A stretch of 64,000 bases of DNA, taken from the NCBI GenBank assembly GCA_963831235.1, contig CAWHPS010000010.1, positions 7,565 to 71,564 on the forward strand, read 5' to 3'. Every line of letters begins with the position of its first letter. Within the stretch, counting starts at the first letter, position 1. The translations under genes were made by a program, and so were the position numbers. Source of the DNA: CAWHPS01 sp963831235 (GTDB lineage Bacteria; Fibrobacterota; OXYB2-FULL-49-7; JAEUSG01). Positions 35,806 through 44,215 of the stretch are shown in pieces. The notes under the pieces were generated by a model, which worked only from the letters and a program-made list of their open reading frames with translations, had not been told where the DNA came from and made no database searches.

Positions 35806-36119
35806 GCAGCAATCCCATATTTTAAGGCATTTAAAATAAAAGACTGCCTTCCGCGAGCACCTGCCAGATCATTACTCCCGTATACCTTGATGTCAGTAAC
35901 GATATCAAATTCAAGAGCAAGAGTATAACACGCATCCAGAACTGAATTTTGAAGCTGCCACGGGCAATCGCCGCGGATAATAATGAGTATGTCCAGATCT
36001 GCGTCAGCTGCGCCATCACCCCGAATACGAGACCCGAATAAAAGGGCTTTATCTACTTTACCAGACACCACATCGTCAAGAATCTCGCGCAGCCTTTTAG
36101 CAACTTTATAAATGTCCAT
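35802..36119 (-). CDS. MNT nucleotidyltransferase antitoxin (module 2)
   Basis: A 105-residue nucleotidyltransferase with 'LLFGSRIRGDGAADADLDIL' (GSxxxG and DxD). It precedes its HEPN partner, the reverse of module 1. It is somewhat diverged from the module 1 MNT, so the two modules look like independent acquisitions rather than a recent duplication. Confidence 0.87.
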   Translation of the reverse strand: MDIYKVAKRLREILDDVVSGKVDKALLFGSRIRGDGAADADLDILIIIRGDCPWQLQNSVLDACYTLALEFDIVTDIKVYGSNDLAGARGRQSFILNALKYGIAA

Positions 36120-36214
36120 GTGATACTCCTTCTGAAATACAACACATTCGCAAGATTGACGTTAATATAATATCCTGTATCCTGAACTCGCAAAATGTTA
36201 AAGTTTTATCCCTT

Positions 36215-37108
36215 TTACAAATCATAAGAAAATGCAAGTATTGCCCCGTCTGAAAAAGGCAGTACACTAATTGTGCTCCGAAGCGCAGCCCTGGATGTGA
36301 AGCCGCTTTTCGCAATCCGTCTATGCTCCGCTACCACCTCTTTTCCGCACAGATACCCGAGGAACCCGCCTACAAAAACATCCGAAGCCCAGTGCGTTTC
36401 TTCAACAAGGCGGGTAAACCCCACTATTCCTGCCACAGAATAAGCTATGACCGGAGAGACAAGCCCTGCATCCTCATATTGACAGGCAGCAACAGCAGCC
36501 ATTGAAAAAATGGTTGCCGTATGGCCTGATGGAAAGGCATCGTAATTACTCCATGCACCATGCCCTTCTTTGAATTGCGAAAATGGCCCGTGCCAGATAT
36601 CCGTGTATTCGTTATGCTTGTAAGCGGCTGATGGGCGCGCCCTGCCAGCCATAACCTTGCCCAAACGGCACCATAAGCCGGATGTAAGGACAGCCTGCAT
36701 CATAAGGTAGGCGGTTTCATATTCCTTTGGGCGTGAAGCAAAATAGCCGAATACGCCAAGACAACCCGCTCCAATAACCCCGTAATTGCCACCCAGTTCC
36801 GTTAAATATGGGCTTATGATCTTTAAGGCTTTTGAATCATCACGTAAAAATCGAACCTGTTTTTGAATCAACACATCATACGCCATTAACCCACCTGTTG
36901 ACAAAACACCAAGGCCTGTATAAGCAAATTGCCTATGAGTCATATTAAGCGGAGCCTTAAGCTGGATAAAAAGATTGGCGCCCAGCTCCCTGCTAAAGGA
37001 AACAATACCCGGGTAAGCCATATTTATGGTTGTATCTTTTATAGAAAAAGCAGAAATGGCAATACTGCTGATAAATATCAAGACTATTTTATTTATTATT
37101 ATTTTCAC
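36215..37108 (-). CDS. PAP2-family lipid phosphatase (second of two)
   Basis: A 297-residue protein with signal/anchor at the N-terminus ('INKIVLIFISSIAISAFS') and the PAP2 motifs 'KVMAGRARPSAA', 'FPSGHTATIFSMA' and 'RLVEETHWASDVFVGG'. It resembles the first PAP2 in overall plan but is clearly diverged. The two genes converge and enclose both HEPN/MNT modules. The probable role is recycling of isoprenoid carriers or lipid A phosphate. Confidence 0.87.
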   Translation of the reverse strand: MKIIINKIVLIFISSIAISAFSIKDTTINMAYPGIVSFSRELGANLFIQLKAPLNMTHRQFAYTGLGVLSTGGLMAYDVLIQKQVRFLRDDSKALKIISPYLTELGGNYGVIGAGCLGVFGYFASRPKEYETAYLMMQAVLTSGLWCRLGKVMAGRARPSAAYKHNEYTDIWHGPFSQFKEGHGAWSNYDAFPSGHTATIFSMAAVAACQYEDAGLVSPVIAYSVAGIVGFTRLVEETHWASDVFVGGFLGYLCGKEVVAEHRRIAKSGFTSRAALRSTISVLPFSDGAILAFSYDL

Positions 37109-37206
37109 TGGTAATAAAATAAGTTATGTCCGATTAATCATAAAAGAGGTTATATTTACACTGAAAATAAAAGATGATGCAAACAAAATAAGATTAAACA
37201 TTTCCA

Positions 37207-38544
37207 ATGAATAAAGATACCCGCTTTTCTCCATTATTCAAATCCCCCAATCGAATGAAACGGGAACTTAGGGGCGATGAAACACGTAAAGCACATTTTT
37301 TTCTTAGGATTATTACCGGGTTTCTTTTGCTTGTACTTATTGCTCAGATTTATCATCATAGACAATGGTTTATGAATATTCCTAAAGAGCCATTACCTGC
37401 TGACACATTAGTAAAACCAGTGGACACATTAAAGAGTGCTGAAATCCCGAAACCAGACACAACCTCTGCCATTGTTTCTGAACCAGAAGAGGAAAAACAG
37501 CCTTCCGGACCTGGTCTTTTCAACCGGCTATTCTCGCGGCTCCATCCCGAAAAAAAGGTTGAGGTTGATGAAATCATCCGTCTTGATGCTCCATTTGATT
37601 CAATGTTTAGAAGTCTCGGTCTTGACAAAAGCGTTGTTCGCAGAAGAAAAAAGGATACGCCCCATCCTTTTATTGAAGAGCGCATTCCATTGCCAAAAGG
37701 CAAACCCCTTCCGGAATACATCCTTGCAATAAAACGAATTGCAGAATCAAGGGGTCTTTCCATTGCCGATGCCATTGAATCCGCACGAGACAGCTCCATC
37801 ACAATAGAGATATGGGGAAAAGAGAGTCTTGTCCGTAAAACAACAATAGCTTACGGGCCATATTATATCCCCGGCTATGCAAGGCTCGCTTTTGTTGTTG
37901 AAGGGTTCGGAGAAACCTTTAACCAGGATATATCAAATCTTTTTTCCGTAATAAAACGACCCATGACGCTCGGAATTGTGCCAGGAGGAGCATTTACATC
38001 AAAGATATATCAACTGGCAGTTCAAAACGGTTATGAAATCATTTGCCAGATTCCAATGGAAAATATCCCATATAAAGACCTCGGTGAAAACGCCATTTAC
38101 AAGCGCCTTGATAATAAAAGGATTGATAAAATACTAACCATATTTGGCGAAAGCATGCCTGAAACAAAGGGATATTCAATTTTTGGAGGCGGTATTCGCA
38201 TTGTCGAAAATGAGCCCGAAATCCTAAAAATGGTGCTTGCCCATATCAAGGCTGAAGATAAATATTTCATAGACAACAGTTTTGCATCACGGAGCCGGGT
38301 CGAGGAAATAGCTTCGATTACCGGTTTGCGGGTAATTGAGCCCCTTGGTTTTGTTGACATTGGGACAGATACGCTGAAAGAGAAAGAAGCAGTGCTAAAA
38401 TACGCTAACATTGCAAGAAAAACAGGCAAGGGTATAATTTTTCTTAAAGAAAGCCCCACTGTTGGAAAAGTCCTTGAACAAACAATTCCTATCATTGAAT
38501 CTTATGGTATCAAGATCGTAACAATATCTTCCCTTTTCAAGTGA
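37207..38544 (+). CDS. Divergent polysaccharide deacetylase family protein (DUF610/YibQ-like)
   Basis: A 445-residue protein with a single membrane anchor ('FFLRIITGFLLLVLIAQIYH'), a Pro-rich linker, and a C-terminal domain with 'LAFVVEGFGETFNQDISNLF', 'LGIVPGGAFTSKIYQLAVQN', 'GYEIICQIPMEN' and 'DKYFIDNSFASRSRVEEIA'. These are the landmarks of the divergent polysaccharide deacetylase family, an envelope NodB-fold relative whose catalytic residues are altered. The 3' end overlaps the pdxJ ribosome-site region, so they may be co-transcribed. Confidence 0.82.
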   Translation: MNKDTRFSPLFKSPNRMKRELRGDETRKAHFFLRIITGFLLLVLIAQIYHHRQWFMNIPKEPLPADTLVKPVDTLKSAEIPKPDTTSAIVSEPEEEKQPSGPGLFNRLFSRLHPEKKVEVDEIIRLDAPFDSMFRSLGLDKSVVRRRKKDTPHPFIEERIPLPKGKPLPEYILAIKRIAESRGLSIADAIESARDSSITIEIWGKESLVRKTTIAYGPYYIPGYARLAFVVEGFGETFNQDISNLFSVIKRPMTLGIVPGGAFTSKIYQLAVQNGYEIICQIPMENIPYKDLGENAIYKRLDNKRIDKILTIFGESMPETKGYSIFGGGIRIVENEPEILKMVLAHIKAEDKYFIDNSFASRSRVEEIASITGLRVIEPLGFVDIGTDTLKEKEAVLKYANIARKTGKGIIFLKESPTVGKVLEQTIPIIESYGIKIVTISSLFK

Positions 38545-38552
38545 GGTTACAA

Positions 38553-39263
38553 ATGGCAACGCTTTCCGTAAATATCGACCACATCGCAACCCTTCGTGAA
38601 GCGCGCAAAGGAAACGAACCTGATCCCGTGGCAGCTGCTGTTATCGCGGAGCTGGCCGGTGCGCATGGCATCACTTGTCATTTGCGGGAGGACCGCCGCC
38701 ATATACAGGATCGGGATGTTGATCTATTGCGTAAAACCGTTAAGACCAGGTTAAATCTCGAAATGGCTGCAACAGAGGAGATGGTTCGGATTGCTCTTAC
38801 CCAGCGTCCCAACATGGTGACACTTGTTCCTGAAAAGAGGTCCGAACTTACAACAGAAGGCGGTCTTAATGCTGCCGGTTTATCATCGGATCTCTCAAAA
38901 GCAACAGCTTCACTGCAGGAGAATGGAATCCTCGTGAGCCTTTTTATTGAACCTGATCTTAATCAAATCAAAGCTGCAGCTAAAATACGCGCGGATTATG
39001 TGGAGCTGCACACAGGGACTTATGCCAATGCAACCGGAGCCGCAAAAAACGAAGCGCTTGATAAAATTAAAGACATGGCACTCGCCGCACATACCATGGG
39101 GCTTGGAGTAAACGCAGGGCACGGCCTTAACTATCTCAACACGCCCTATATCGCTGAAATAGACATTATAGAAGAACTCAACATCGGCCACTCGATAATT
39201 TCGCGGGCAGCACTTGTTGGGCTTAATACAGCTGTCAGGGACATGCTTGCGCTTTTGAGGTGA
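38553..39263 (+). CDS. pdxJ: Pyridoxine 5'-phosphate synthase
   Basis: Makes pyridoxine 5'-phosphate from 3-amino-1-hydroxyacetone phosphate and deoxyxylulose 5-phosphate. 'LSVNIDHIATLREARKGNEP' is the PdxJ N-terminus; 'HLREDRRHIQD', 'LVPEKRSELTTEGG', 'ELHTGTYAN' and 'VNAGHGLNY' are catalytic-pocket motifs. Start at ATG 38553, behind GAGGT; the four-codon longer frame is not needed. 236 residues, normal length. Confidence 0.95.
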   Translation: MATLSVNIDHIATLREARKGNEPDPVAAAVIAELAGAHGITCHLREDRRHIQDRDVDLLRKTVKTRLNLEMAATEEMVRIALTQRPNMVTLVPEKRSELTTEGGLNAAGLSSDLSKATASLQENGILVSLFIEPDLNQIKAAAKIRADYVELHTGTYANATGAAKNEALDKIKDMALAAHTMGLGVNAGHGLNYLNTPYIAEIDIIEELNIGHSIISRAALVGLNTAVRDMLALLR

Positions 39264-39357
39264 GTACCCTTTTGTCACGGTCCACATTTTGATCCACGAT
39301 CCGACTTGTTTCTTACAAATTAATAATATATATTACATGGTAAGGAGAAATTAGAAT

Positions 39358-39600
39358 ATGAATACATCTACCATCACTCAAAAAGGACAGACGACCATCC
39401 CTGCGATTATCCGGAAATTTCTCGGCCTGGATGCAGGGGGCAAGATAGCTTATGCCACACTGCCGGACGGGTCGGTACTGCTGAAGCCCGTACAAGATGA
39501 CTTGGGTTCGCTGAAAGGTTTTATGCCCGCCCATAAACCCGTATCGCTTGAAGAAATGGAAAAGGCTATACATCTCCGGAGAAGGGCGCGGTTTTCATGA
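39358..39600 (+). CDS. vapB: AbrB/MazE-type antitoxin of a VapBC module
   Basis: An 80-residue swapped-hairpin DNA-binding protein ('TITQKGQTTIPAIIRKFLGL', then 'GSVLLKP'). It is the antitoxin and autorepressor of the downstream PIN gene, whose ATG overlaps this stop by 4 bases. AAGGAG stands before the ATG. AT-rich inverted sequence around 39320-39345 may be its operator. Confidence 0.87.
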   Translation: MNTSTITQKGQTTIPAIIRKFLGLDAGGKIAYATLPDGSVLLKPVQDDLGSLKGFMPAHKPVSLEEMEKAIHLRRRARFS

Positions 39601-39998
39601 TTGCCCTGGACACCAATGTTCTGATTCGGTATTTTGTTCAGGACGATCCAGTGCAGTGCAAACAGGTAAACGCGATGTTTTTGCGATCACCGGAAAAAGG
39701 GAGGTCTTTTTTCATAGCAGATGTCGTGATAACGGAAATGGTCTGGGTGCTCGAATCCTGTTATCGCTATTCCCGGCAGCAGATACATCAACTTTTAACG
39801 AGGTTGAGCATTCAGGAACGGTTTGTATTTGCCGAAAGCACCTCCATACACAGTGCGATTCACTTTTATGGCGAAAGCACCCTGGATTTTGCAGATCTTC
39901 TGATTATGTTCCAGGCGCGTTCTGCCGGAGCAAAACAACTGGCGTCCTTTGATGAAAAGTTGCAAAAGTTTGACAAAGGGTTTGTAACGGCGCCCTGA
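39597..39998 (+). CDS. vapC: PIN-domain toxin VapC
   Basis: A 133-residue PIN RNase. The acidic metal-binding residues are visible: Asp5 in 'ALDTNVLIRYF', Glu47 in 'VVITEMVWVLE', Asp97/Asp100 in 'TLDFADLLI' and Asp119 in 'LASFDEKLQKF'. VapC toxins cut tRNA or rRNA; the target here is unknown. A terminator hairpin follows the stop. Confidence 0.9.
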   Translation: MIALDTNVLIRYFVQDDPVQCKQVNAMFLRSPEKGRSFFIADVVITEMVWVLESCYRYSRQQIHQLLTRLSIQERFVFAESTSIHSAIHFYGESTLDFADLLIMFQARSAGAKQLASFDEKLQKFDKGFVTAP

Positions 39999-40002
39999 TT
40001 CA

Positions 40003-40029
40003 GGGGTTGGAAACATAACCCCTATTTTT
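40003..40029 (+). terminator. Intrinsic terminator after vapC
   Basis: GGGGTT (40003-40008) pairs with AACCCC (40017-40022) around an 8-base loop, followed by TATTTTTC on the plus strand. It overlaps the stop of the convergent lipoprotein gene. Confidence 0.6.
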
Positions 40030-40804
40030 CAAGTTTAGAAATATCAGCCAGTATTTGTTCACGGATTTGTGCAATGGCCTTGCTGAAAACCTTGTTTGTC
40101 TGGCTGGGCACGGCAAAGGCATTGTTAGTGTACATGGAATTTGAAATATTGTCATCCGCTTTTCCAATATAGGTACCAGCTATATTTCCGCTTTTATCAT
40201 AAAGTGATATTGTAATTTCAACCTCAGCTTCATTGTCGCGAATTGGAACTCCAAAATACCATGTAACCATTGGAATCCAGCCTACAAACATCAGTATGTA
40301 CCCATTTTCCGAATTATTGAATTTTTCGCTGAACAATGATGGTAGGAAGCTCGATCCTAAAAGAGCGGCATAACTGAACTTCGCATAACCGTTTAGTTCG
40401 GATATGCCCATAAACTTCTTGATTTCACCTTTCATAATATAGTCTGGATTCTCAATTCTCCTGCTTATTGAATTAAACACACCATTGATTGCAAAATCAG
40501 ATACAACGGCATTGGTGACCTCCATATCAAGATCATTTACCAGGGCTTTTTCATTGGTTGCGGAAAGACCGGCAAGGGGATTTTCTCTATCCTCTTCTGG
40601 AGAGATATCCTTGAACTTTTCAACCATCACGGTTTTTTTAACAGTTTTGGGACTGACGTCCAAAGAAACTTTCGGCGAATAAGAGATGGTTGTACAAGAA
40701 GACATTAGTAGAAGGATGACGCTTATGCCTAACAGCACCTTGATGCTTTTACTTATCGAACTTCTGAATGTTTGGCTAAATTGTTTTTGATTTTGTTCTT
40801 GCAT
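40022..40804 (-). CDS. Envelope lipoprotein of unknown function
   Basis: About 260 residues. Start at ATG 40804 behind AAGGAAA; an in-frame earlier start (40864) overlaps the upstream gene. A lipobox 'LLLMSSCTT' ends an N-terminal hydrophobic helix. The mature part has repeating beta segments ('VSLDVSPKTVKKTVMVEKF', 'YIMKGEIKKFMGI', 'AEVEITISLYDKSGNIAGTY'), similar in general style to DUF4136- or YajG-like envelope lipoproteins; I cannot assign it. It is probably co-transcribed with the barrel gene just upstream. Confidence 0.6.
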   Translation of the reverse strand: MQEQNQKQFSQTFRSSISKSIKVLLGISVILLLMSSCTTISYSPKVSLDVSPKTVKKTVMVEKFKDISPEEDRENPLAGLSATNEKALVNDLDMEVTNAVVSDFAINGVFNSISRRIENPDYIMKGEIKKFMGISELNGYAKFSYAALLGSSFLPSLFSEKFNNSENGYILMFVGWIPMVTWYFGVPIRDNEAEVEITISLYDKSGNIAGTYIGKADDNISNSMYTNNAFAVPSQTNKVFSKAIAQIREQILADISKLEK

Positions 40805-40835
40805 TGTATTTTCCTTTTCTATTTTGAGTTCAACA

Positions 40836-41387
40836 TTAAAAACAATAATAGCCCATAATTTCAAATGAGGGCCCTATTTCAATCGCTTCTAAGGCAATAT
40901 CGTAACTTCCACGATAGCCAATCATAAATGAATACCTGAATTTGTTTTGATGATATTCAACGCCAAGACCTGCGCCAACAGCCATGATTTTTTCCTGAAA
41001 AACCGAATCTGCTTTGTCATTATATTTTAATTCCACATTATTCCAGGAAAAGGTTTTTTCGTAATTATATTCGCCATTCACCCCTCCATAAGCCATTAAG
41101 TCCAATCGCTTGCTGATATTTGTTATCTTTCGAAGAACCGTCACGCCAAGTGAAATATAGGCTGATTCTTCGGCTGTTTTCTTGGTCCTGGTGTAATACG
41201 GAAAGCAAGTGACTACATACGATAAGCGCGCATCGGGTAAAGAATGGCGGTATGAAAGACCGTAGCCGGTTATGCCTCCGAAGGCCAATCCTAACCCATG
41301 ACGATAGGAATCTTTTGCAGTGGAAGTTGTGTCCGCATAACTATTAATGGTAAACAGCATTAATAATAAAATGAATGATTTCAACAT
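40836..41387 (-). CDS. Small outer-membrane beta-barrel protein
   Basis: 183 residues with a signal peptide ('FILLLMLFTINSYAD') and an 8-stranded OmpW/OmpA-like pattern of alternating residues with Gly- and Tyr-rich strands ('LGLAFGGITGYGLSYRHS', 'GAGLGVEYHQNKFRYSFM'), ending in aromatic Tyr-Tyr-Cys-Phe. No specific family recognised. It precedes the lipoprotein at 40.0 kb on the same strand. Confidence 0.6.
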   Translation of the reverse strand: MLKSFILLLMLFTINSYADTTSTAKDSYRHGLGLAFGGITGYGLSYRHSLPDARLSYVVTCFPYYTRTKKTAEESAYISLGVTVLRKITNISKRLDLMAYGGVNGEYNYEKTFSWNNVELKYNDKADSVFQEKIMAVGAGLGVEYHQNKFRYSFMIGYRGSYDIALEAIEIGPSFEIMGYYCF

Positions 41388-41421
41388 ACAAGTCTCCTGT
41401 GTTAAAATGGTGTTTGTATTG

Positions 41422-41949
41422 TTAACGTATAATAGTCACATATTGTTTAACGGACTGGGTACCCGCGTTCAGCCTGAAAACATAAGTCCCGCTGGAAAGG
41501 GGCTTTGTTGCAGAAAAAGTCTGATGGTTCCATCCGCTGGTATTATTCAGGGGCTCACTGAATTGCAATGCACCCCTGATATCGTAAACCTGGAGAACTG
41601 CATTGGTTGAGGTCATACCCTGAGGAAGATAATATGACAGTGTTGCTGTTGTTCTAAGGGGATTGGGGGCAATTGACAGTTGCAACCCTTTTGTAAAACC
41701 GGCCAACGCGCTTTGTACTGCTGTTGGGCTATTGATTGTAATGAAGTTGCTGTCTTTATAGTCATTCGAGCTGACCGGCTTCATGTCCGAAGGGGGCTCA
41801 AGGTTATTAAGGTCAAAGCCGACAAAATATCCAAGGGAATAATCACCGGCAATAGTACCGGTTGTCATGGTTATTTTTATAAAGCACCCTATAAATTTAA
41901 GGGCTATGCTGTCAGCAAACCCATTTGTATTCTGAAATATCGTATCCAT
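41422..41949 (-). CDS. T9SS-type lipoprotein, C-terminal part (frameshifted)
   Basis: The C-terminal region of the protein beginning at 42428. It ends in a T9SS type A sorting domain: 'SIAPNPLRTTATLSYYLP' followed by 'LQVYDIRGALQFSEPL', 'SSGTYVFRLNAG' and 'QYVTIIR'. This is the form of the C-terminal signals recognised by type IX secretion. It is separated from its 5' part only by a duplicated 11-bp segment at 41950-41971. Confidence 0.75.
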   Translation of the reverse strand: MDTIFQNTNGFADSIALKFIGCFIKITMTTGTIAGDYSLGYFVGFDLNNLEPPSDMKPVSSNDYKDSNFITINSPTAVQSALAGFTKGLQLSIAPNPLRTTATLSYYLPQGMTSTNAVLQVYDIRGALQFSEPLNNTSGWNHQTFSATKPLSSGTYVFRLNAGTQSVKQYVTIIR

Positions 41950-42428
41950 ATTTGTTCCTTATTTGTTCCTTGGGGCAAGTGAAACCCGTCAAGAGCAAGG
42001 AAGGAATTGAACACTCGGCCTGTGTTAAGGGATTCGTAATACTGGGGCAGACTTGCATCAAAAGACGCTGCTCGGGTCATGGAAGAGAGTTCTCCCAAAC
42101 CTTCCAGGGAGTCTATGATATTGCGAGAGGAACGCATACCATATCCATAATGCCGGTAAAATGCAGTATCAATTGCATATTGCACCGAATTGACCGTCCA
42201 CCCTAAAGGAAGGTGTGGAGCCACAAGTAGACTTTCCGCATTAACCGCGGTTTCAAGATACCGCACGGAATCGCCTACCAGACAAAGGTCAAAAATGTAA
42301 ACGGTAATGGTTGAATCTGGTGCAGCACTCCCCGGCTGGTCAACGAGAGAAATTTCATTCATAGCACATCCCGAGAAAAGCCACAAAGAAATCATGATTA
42401 GTGCACCTATTGTTATTTTTTTCATCAT
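41904..42428 (-). CDS. T9SS-type lipoprotein, N-terminal part (frameshifted)
   Basis: Lipoprotein signal ('IGALIMISLWLFSGCAMNE', lipobox LFSGC) and the first half of a beta-rich secreted protein. The frame passes through a tandem pair of 11-bp units (41950-41960 and 41961-41971, ATTTGTTCCTT on the plus strand). Deleting one unit joins it to the downstream frame and gives a 331-residue protein ending in the T9SS domain. A lipobox together with a T9SS signal is unusual, so the N-terminal Cys may not be a true lipobox. Confidence 0.7.
   Translation of the reverse strand: MMKKITIGALIMISLWLFSGCAMNEISLVDQPGSAAPDSTITVYIFDLCLVGDSVRYLETAVNAESLLVAPHLPLGWTVNSVQYAIDTAFYRHYGYGMRSSRNIIDSLEGLGELSSMTRAASFDASLPQYYESLNTGRVFNSFLALDGFHLPQGTNKEQIWIRYFRIQMGLLTA
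41950..41971. repeat. Perfect 11-bp tandem duplication that breaks a reading frame
   Basis: Two adjacent copies of ATTTGTTCCTT (41950-41960, 41961-41971). 11 is not divisible by 3, so a single extra copy shifts the reading frame of the T9SS-type lipoprotein gene; with one copy the frame is continuous ('HLPQGTNMDTIFQNTNG'). Confidence 0.85.
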
Positions 42429-42474
42429 AAGACCCCATACTGGTTAAAGTTTTCTAATAAAATAAGACATTTGG

Positions 42475-42512
42475 TTTTGTATGGATGTGATCAACATCAC
42501 ATCCATACAAAA
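42475..42512. promoter_or_regulatory. 17-bp perfect hairpin containing a CRP/FNR-like palindrome
   Basis: 42475-42491 pairs perfectly with 42496-42512 (17 bp, 4-base loop). Its centre reads TGTGA-TCAACA-TCACA (42486-42501), the spacing and half-sites of the E. coli CRP consensus. It lies about 57 bases upstream of the T9SS-type lipoprotein gene (42428) and just downstream of the end of the gene at 42522, so it could be an operator or a terminator; on the minus strand no U-run follows the stem. Confidence 0.5.
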
Positions 42513-42521
42513 TTTTTGATT

Positions 42522-43436
42522 TTATTTACACCCATTGTAAATCTCGTTTCCGTCCTTGTCCATGATAATTACGCATTCTGCCCCTGTTCCCTTTTCAATA
42601 TATATCAACTCACCAACTTTATCATTATTTCGGAATATGTCCCCTGATTGAATAAAGTCAATGTTCATACTATCCAATGACTCCATATTTGGCACAGCCA
42701 ATATAGTGGTGTCCATTTCCCCATAGAGAATTCCATGGTAAGCATTTTTCTTGGCTGTGAAATGTAGTTCTTGTGTATGCTTTACCGCTATGGTATCAAA
42801 AGAGATATTATAGTCAGATGTAAATGATGCAACAATTTTACCTCCACTCGTACCCTTCAATGATGCAATAGTCAAGTCAAATCCATTATTGAAAATCGTC
42901 CAGCCATATCCGGAGTCAACACTATTAATTTTAATAGATGATTTTAAAGTTAACATATCATAAAAAAATGAATCATGAATATCGCTCATAGTATATCGGT
43001 TTGATTGAAAGGGCCCCACAATCAAAGAATCTATGGATTCATAATAATAATGCTGCTTATAATTCAATTCATCCGAAATCGGGTAGCCCTTAGGATATGG
43101 AACCTTATTTGTGTCAAGATAGCGTTCCCGGCTGAACCAGATTAAGGTATCATTATTGACAACACTTGTATCATACCAGTTATCCCAACCGATGGTATCT
43201 GCCATTGTTCCTGCCTTGGTGAATGCTTTTCCCAAAGAGGAATCTCCAGCCAAGTCCAAGCTTTTCATAATATCGACTCTCGGCGACGCCGCGGCCAGGC
43301 CTTTGCCAATCATTATTAAATCCGCGTTAAGACTGTTTGTGGTTTCCACTCCACCCCCTGCCACAGAAGTCGGCTCCTTTTTATTACAATTGGAAAGTAT
43401 CAATGCTGCAAGAAAAACAAAAAACAGACGAGTCAT
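42522..43436 (-). CDS. Lipoprotein coupled to a TIGR02147-type regulator
   Basis: 304 residues with a lipobox-like 'LAALILSNCNKKE', then 'VAGGGVETTNSL', a short motif I associate with lipoproteins of Fibrobacter-like genomes next to such regulators. The mature part is beta-rich with many Asp/Asn-Thr runs and no recognised domain. The ATG overlaps the stop of the regulator gene by 4 bases, so the two form a translational unit. Confidence 0.6.
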   Translation of the reverse strand: MTRLFFVFLAALILSNCNKKEPTSVAGGGVETTNSLNADLIMIGKGLAAASPRVDIMKSLDLAGDSSLGKAFTKAGTMADTIGWDNWYDTSVVNNDTLIWFSRERYLDTNKVPYPKGYPISDELNYKQHYYYESIDSLIVGPFQSNRYTMSDIHDSFFYDMLTLKSSIKINSVDSGYGWTIFNNGFDLTIASLKGTSGGKIVASFTSDYNISFDTIAVKHTQELHFTAKKNAYHGILYGEMDTTILAVPNMESLDSMNIDFIQSGDIFRNNDKVGELIYIEKGTGAECVIIMDKDGNEIYNGCK

Positions 43437-44215
43437 GAGTTTCCTCCCTTTAATGATTTTGATAATGGAAAAAATTGAAGATTCAATTGATAAACACGGG
43501 AAGCGTTGTTGTCGTTTTTCGCGATCGTGAGTATTTCGCTTCGAGTGTGGGCAAGCTTGTCACGGATTGAGTTAAAAGCCTCTTCTGAAATGGACAGCGT
43601 AAGGCTCGATATATCACGCTCTTCGCGCGCAAAGCGGTTGAAAGCTTCGCGGGATAAATCCATCATGGCCATCTGGAAATTCATGACCGCAACCGAGCGA
43701 TGTTCGCTCCCAGTTGTCATGACAGCCTCTGTCCGGACATATACGCCATCCGCCCCTCGGCTAATCATATTGAGCCTTGCCAAAAGAGAGACAGCAGCCC
43801 TCGCTTCAGAGAGAGAAAGGGCCGGAACCACCCTTTTTGCCAGATCAGCAAAATCCCCCTTGAACCTGATGGTGTCGATGAGCTCTCTCACCACAACGTA
43901 ATACCATTTAGAAAACAGATCCAGTTCTGAAGGCGCCATTTTTTTAACCTTCAGTTTCCTGAACCCCACTATTTTATCAAAGAACCGGCTTTTCTCGGAA
44001 TTGGTTTTTGACTGGCTGTATTGTACCAGGAGTTCAAAATACTCTGCCTCAGTCCTGCTCATTTTAAAAAGTGTAGCCAGTTTTATTGCAAGGCCTATGG
44101 ATATGTTTGATTTGCCGTTCAGCACCCTCGAAGAAAAAACCGGCAGATGTAAACCCCGCTCGTTTTCCAATATATCGATATGAAAAAAACGGGCTTTCGC
44201 TCTTTTGTTTTGCAT
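43433..44215 (-). CDS. TIGR02147/DUF4423-family regulator, main part (frameshifted)
   Basis: Carries the body of the family: a helical region 'AIKLATLFKMSRTEAEYFEL', the middle 'MAPSELDLFSKWYYVVVREL', a winged-helix-like region ('LSLSEARAAVSLLARLNMIS') and the C-terminal 'LTLSISEEAFNSIRDKLAHT'. The first 25 residues of this frame are not homologous; the true N-terminus lies in the next entry. The family is abundant in Fibrobacter and regarded as transcriptional regulators; the target here may be the adjacent lipoprotein gene. Confidence 0.75.
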   Translation of the reverse strand: MQNKRAKARFFHIDILENERGLHLPVFSSRVLNGKSNISIGLAIKLATLFKMSRTEAEYFELLVQYSQSKTNSEKSRFFDKIVGFRKLKVKKMAPSELDLFSKWYYVVVRELIDTIRFKGDFADLAKRVVPALSLSEARAAVSLLARLNMISRGADGVYVRTEAVMTTGSEHRSVAVMNFQMAMMDLSREAFNRFAREERDISSLTLSISEEAFNSIRDKLAHTRSEILTIAKNDNNASRVYQLNLQFFPLSKSLKGGNS

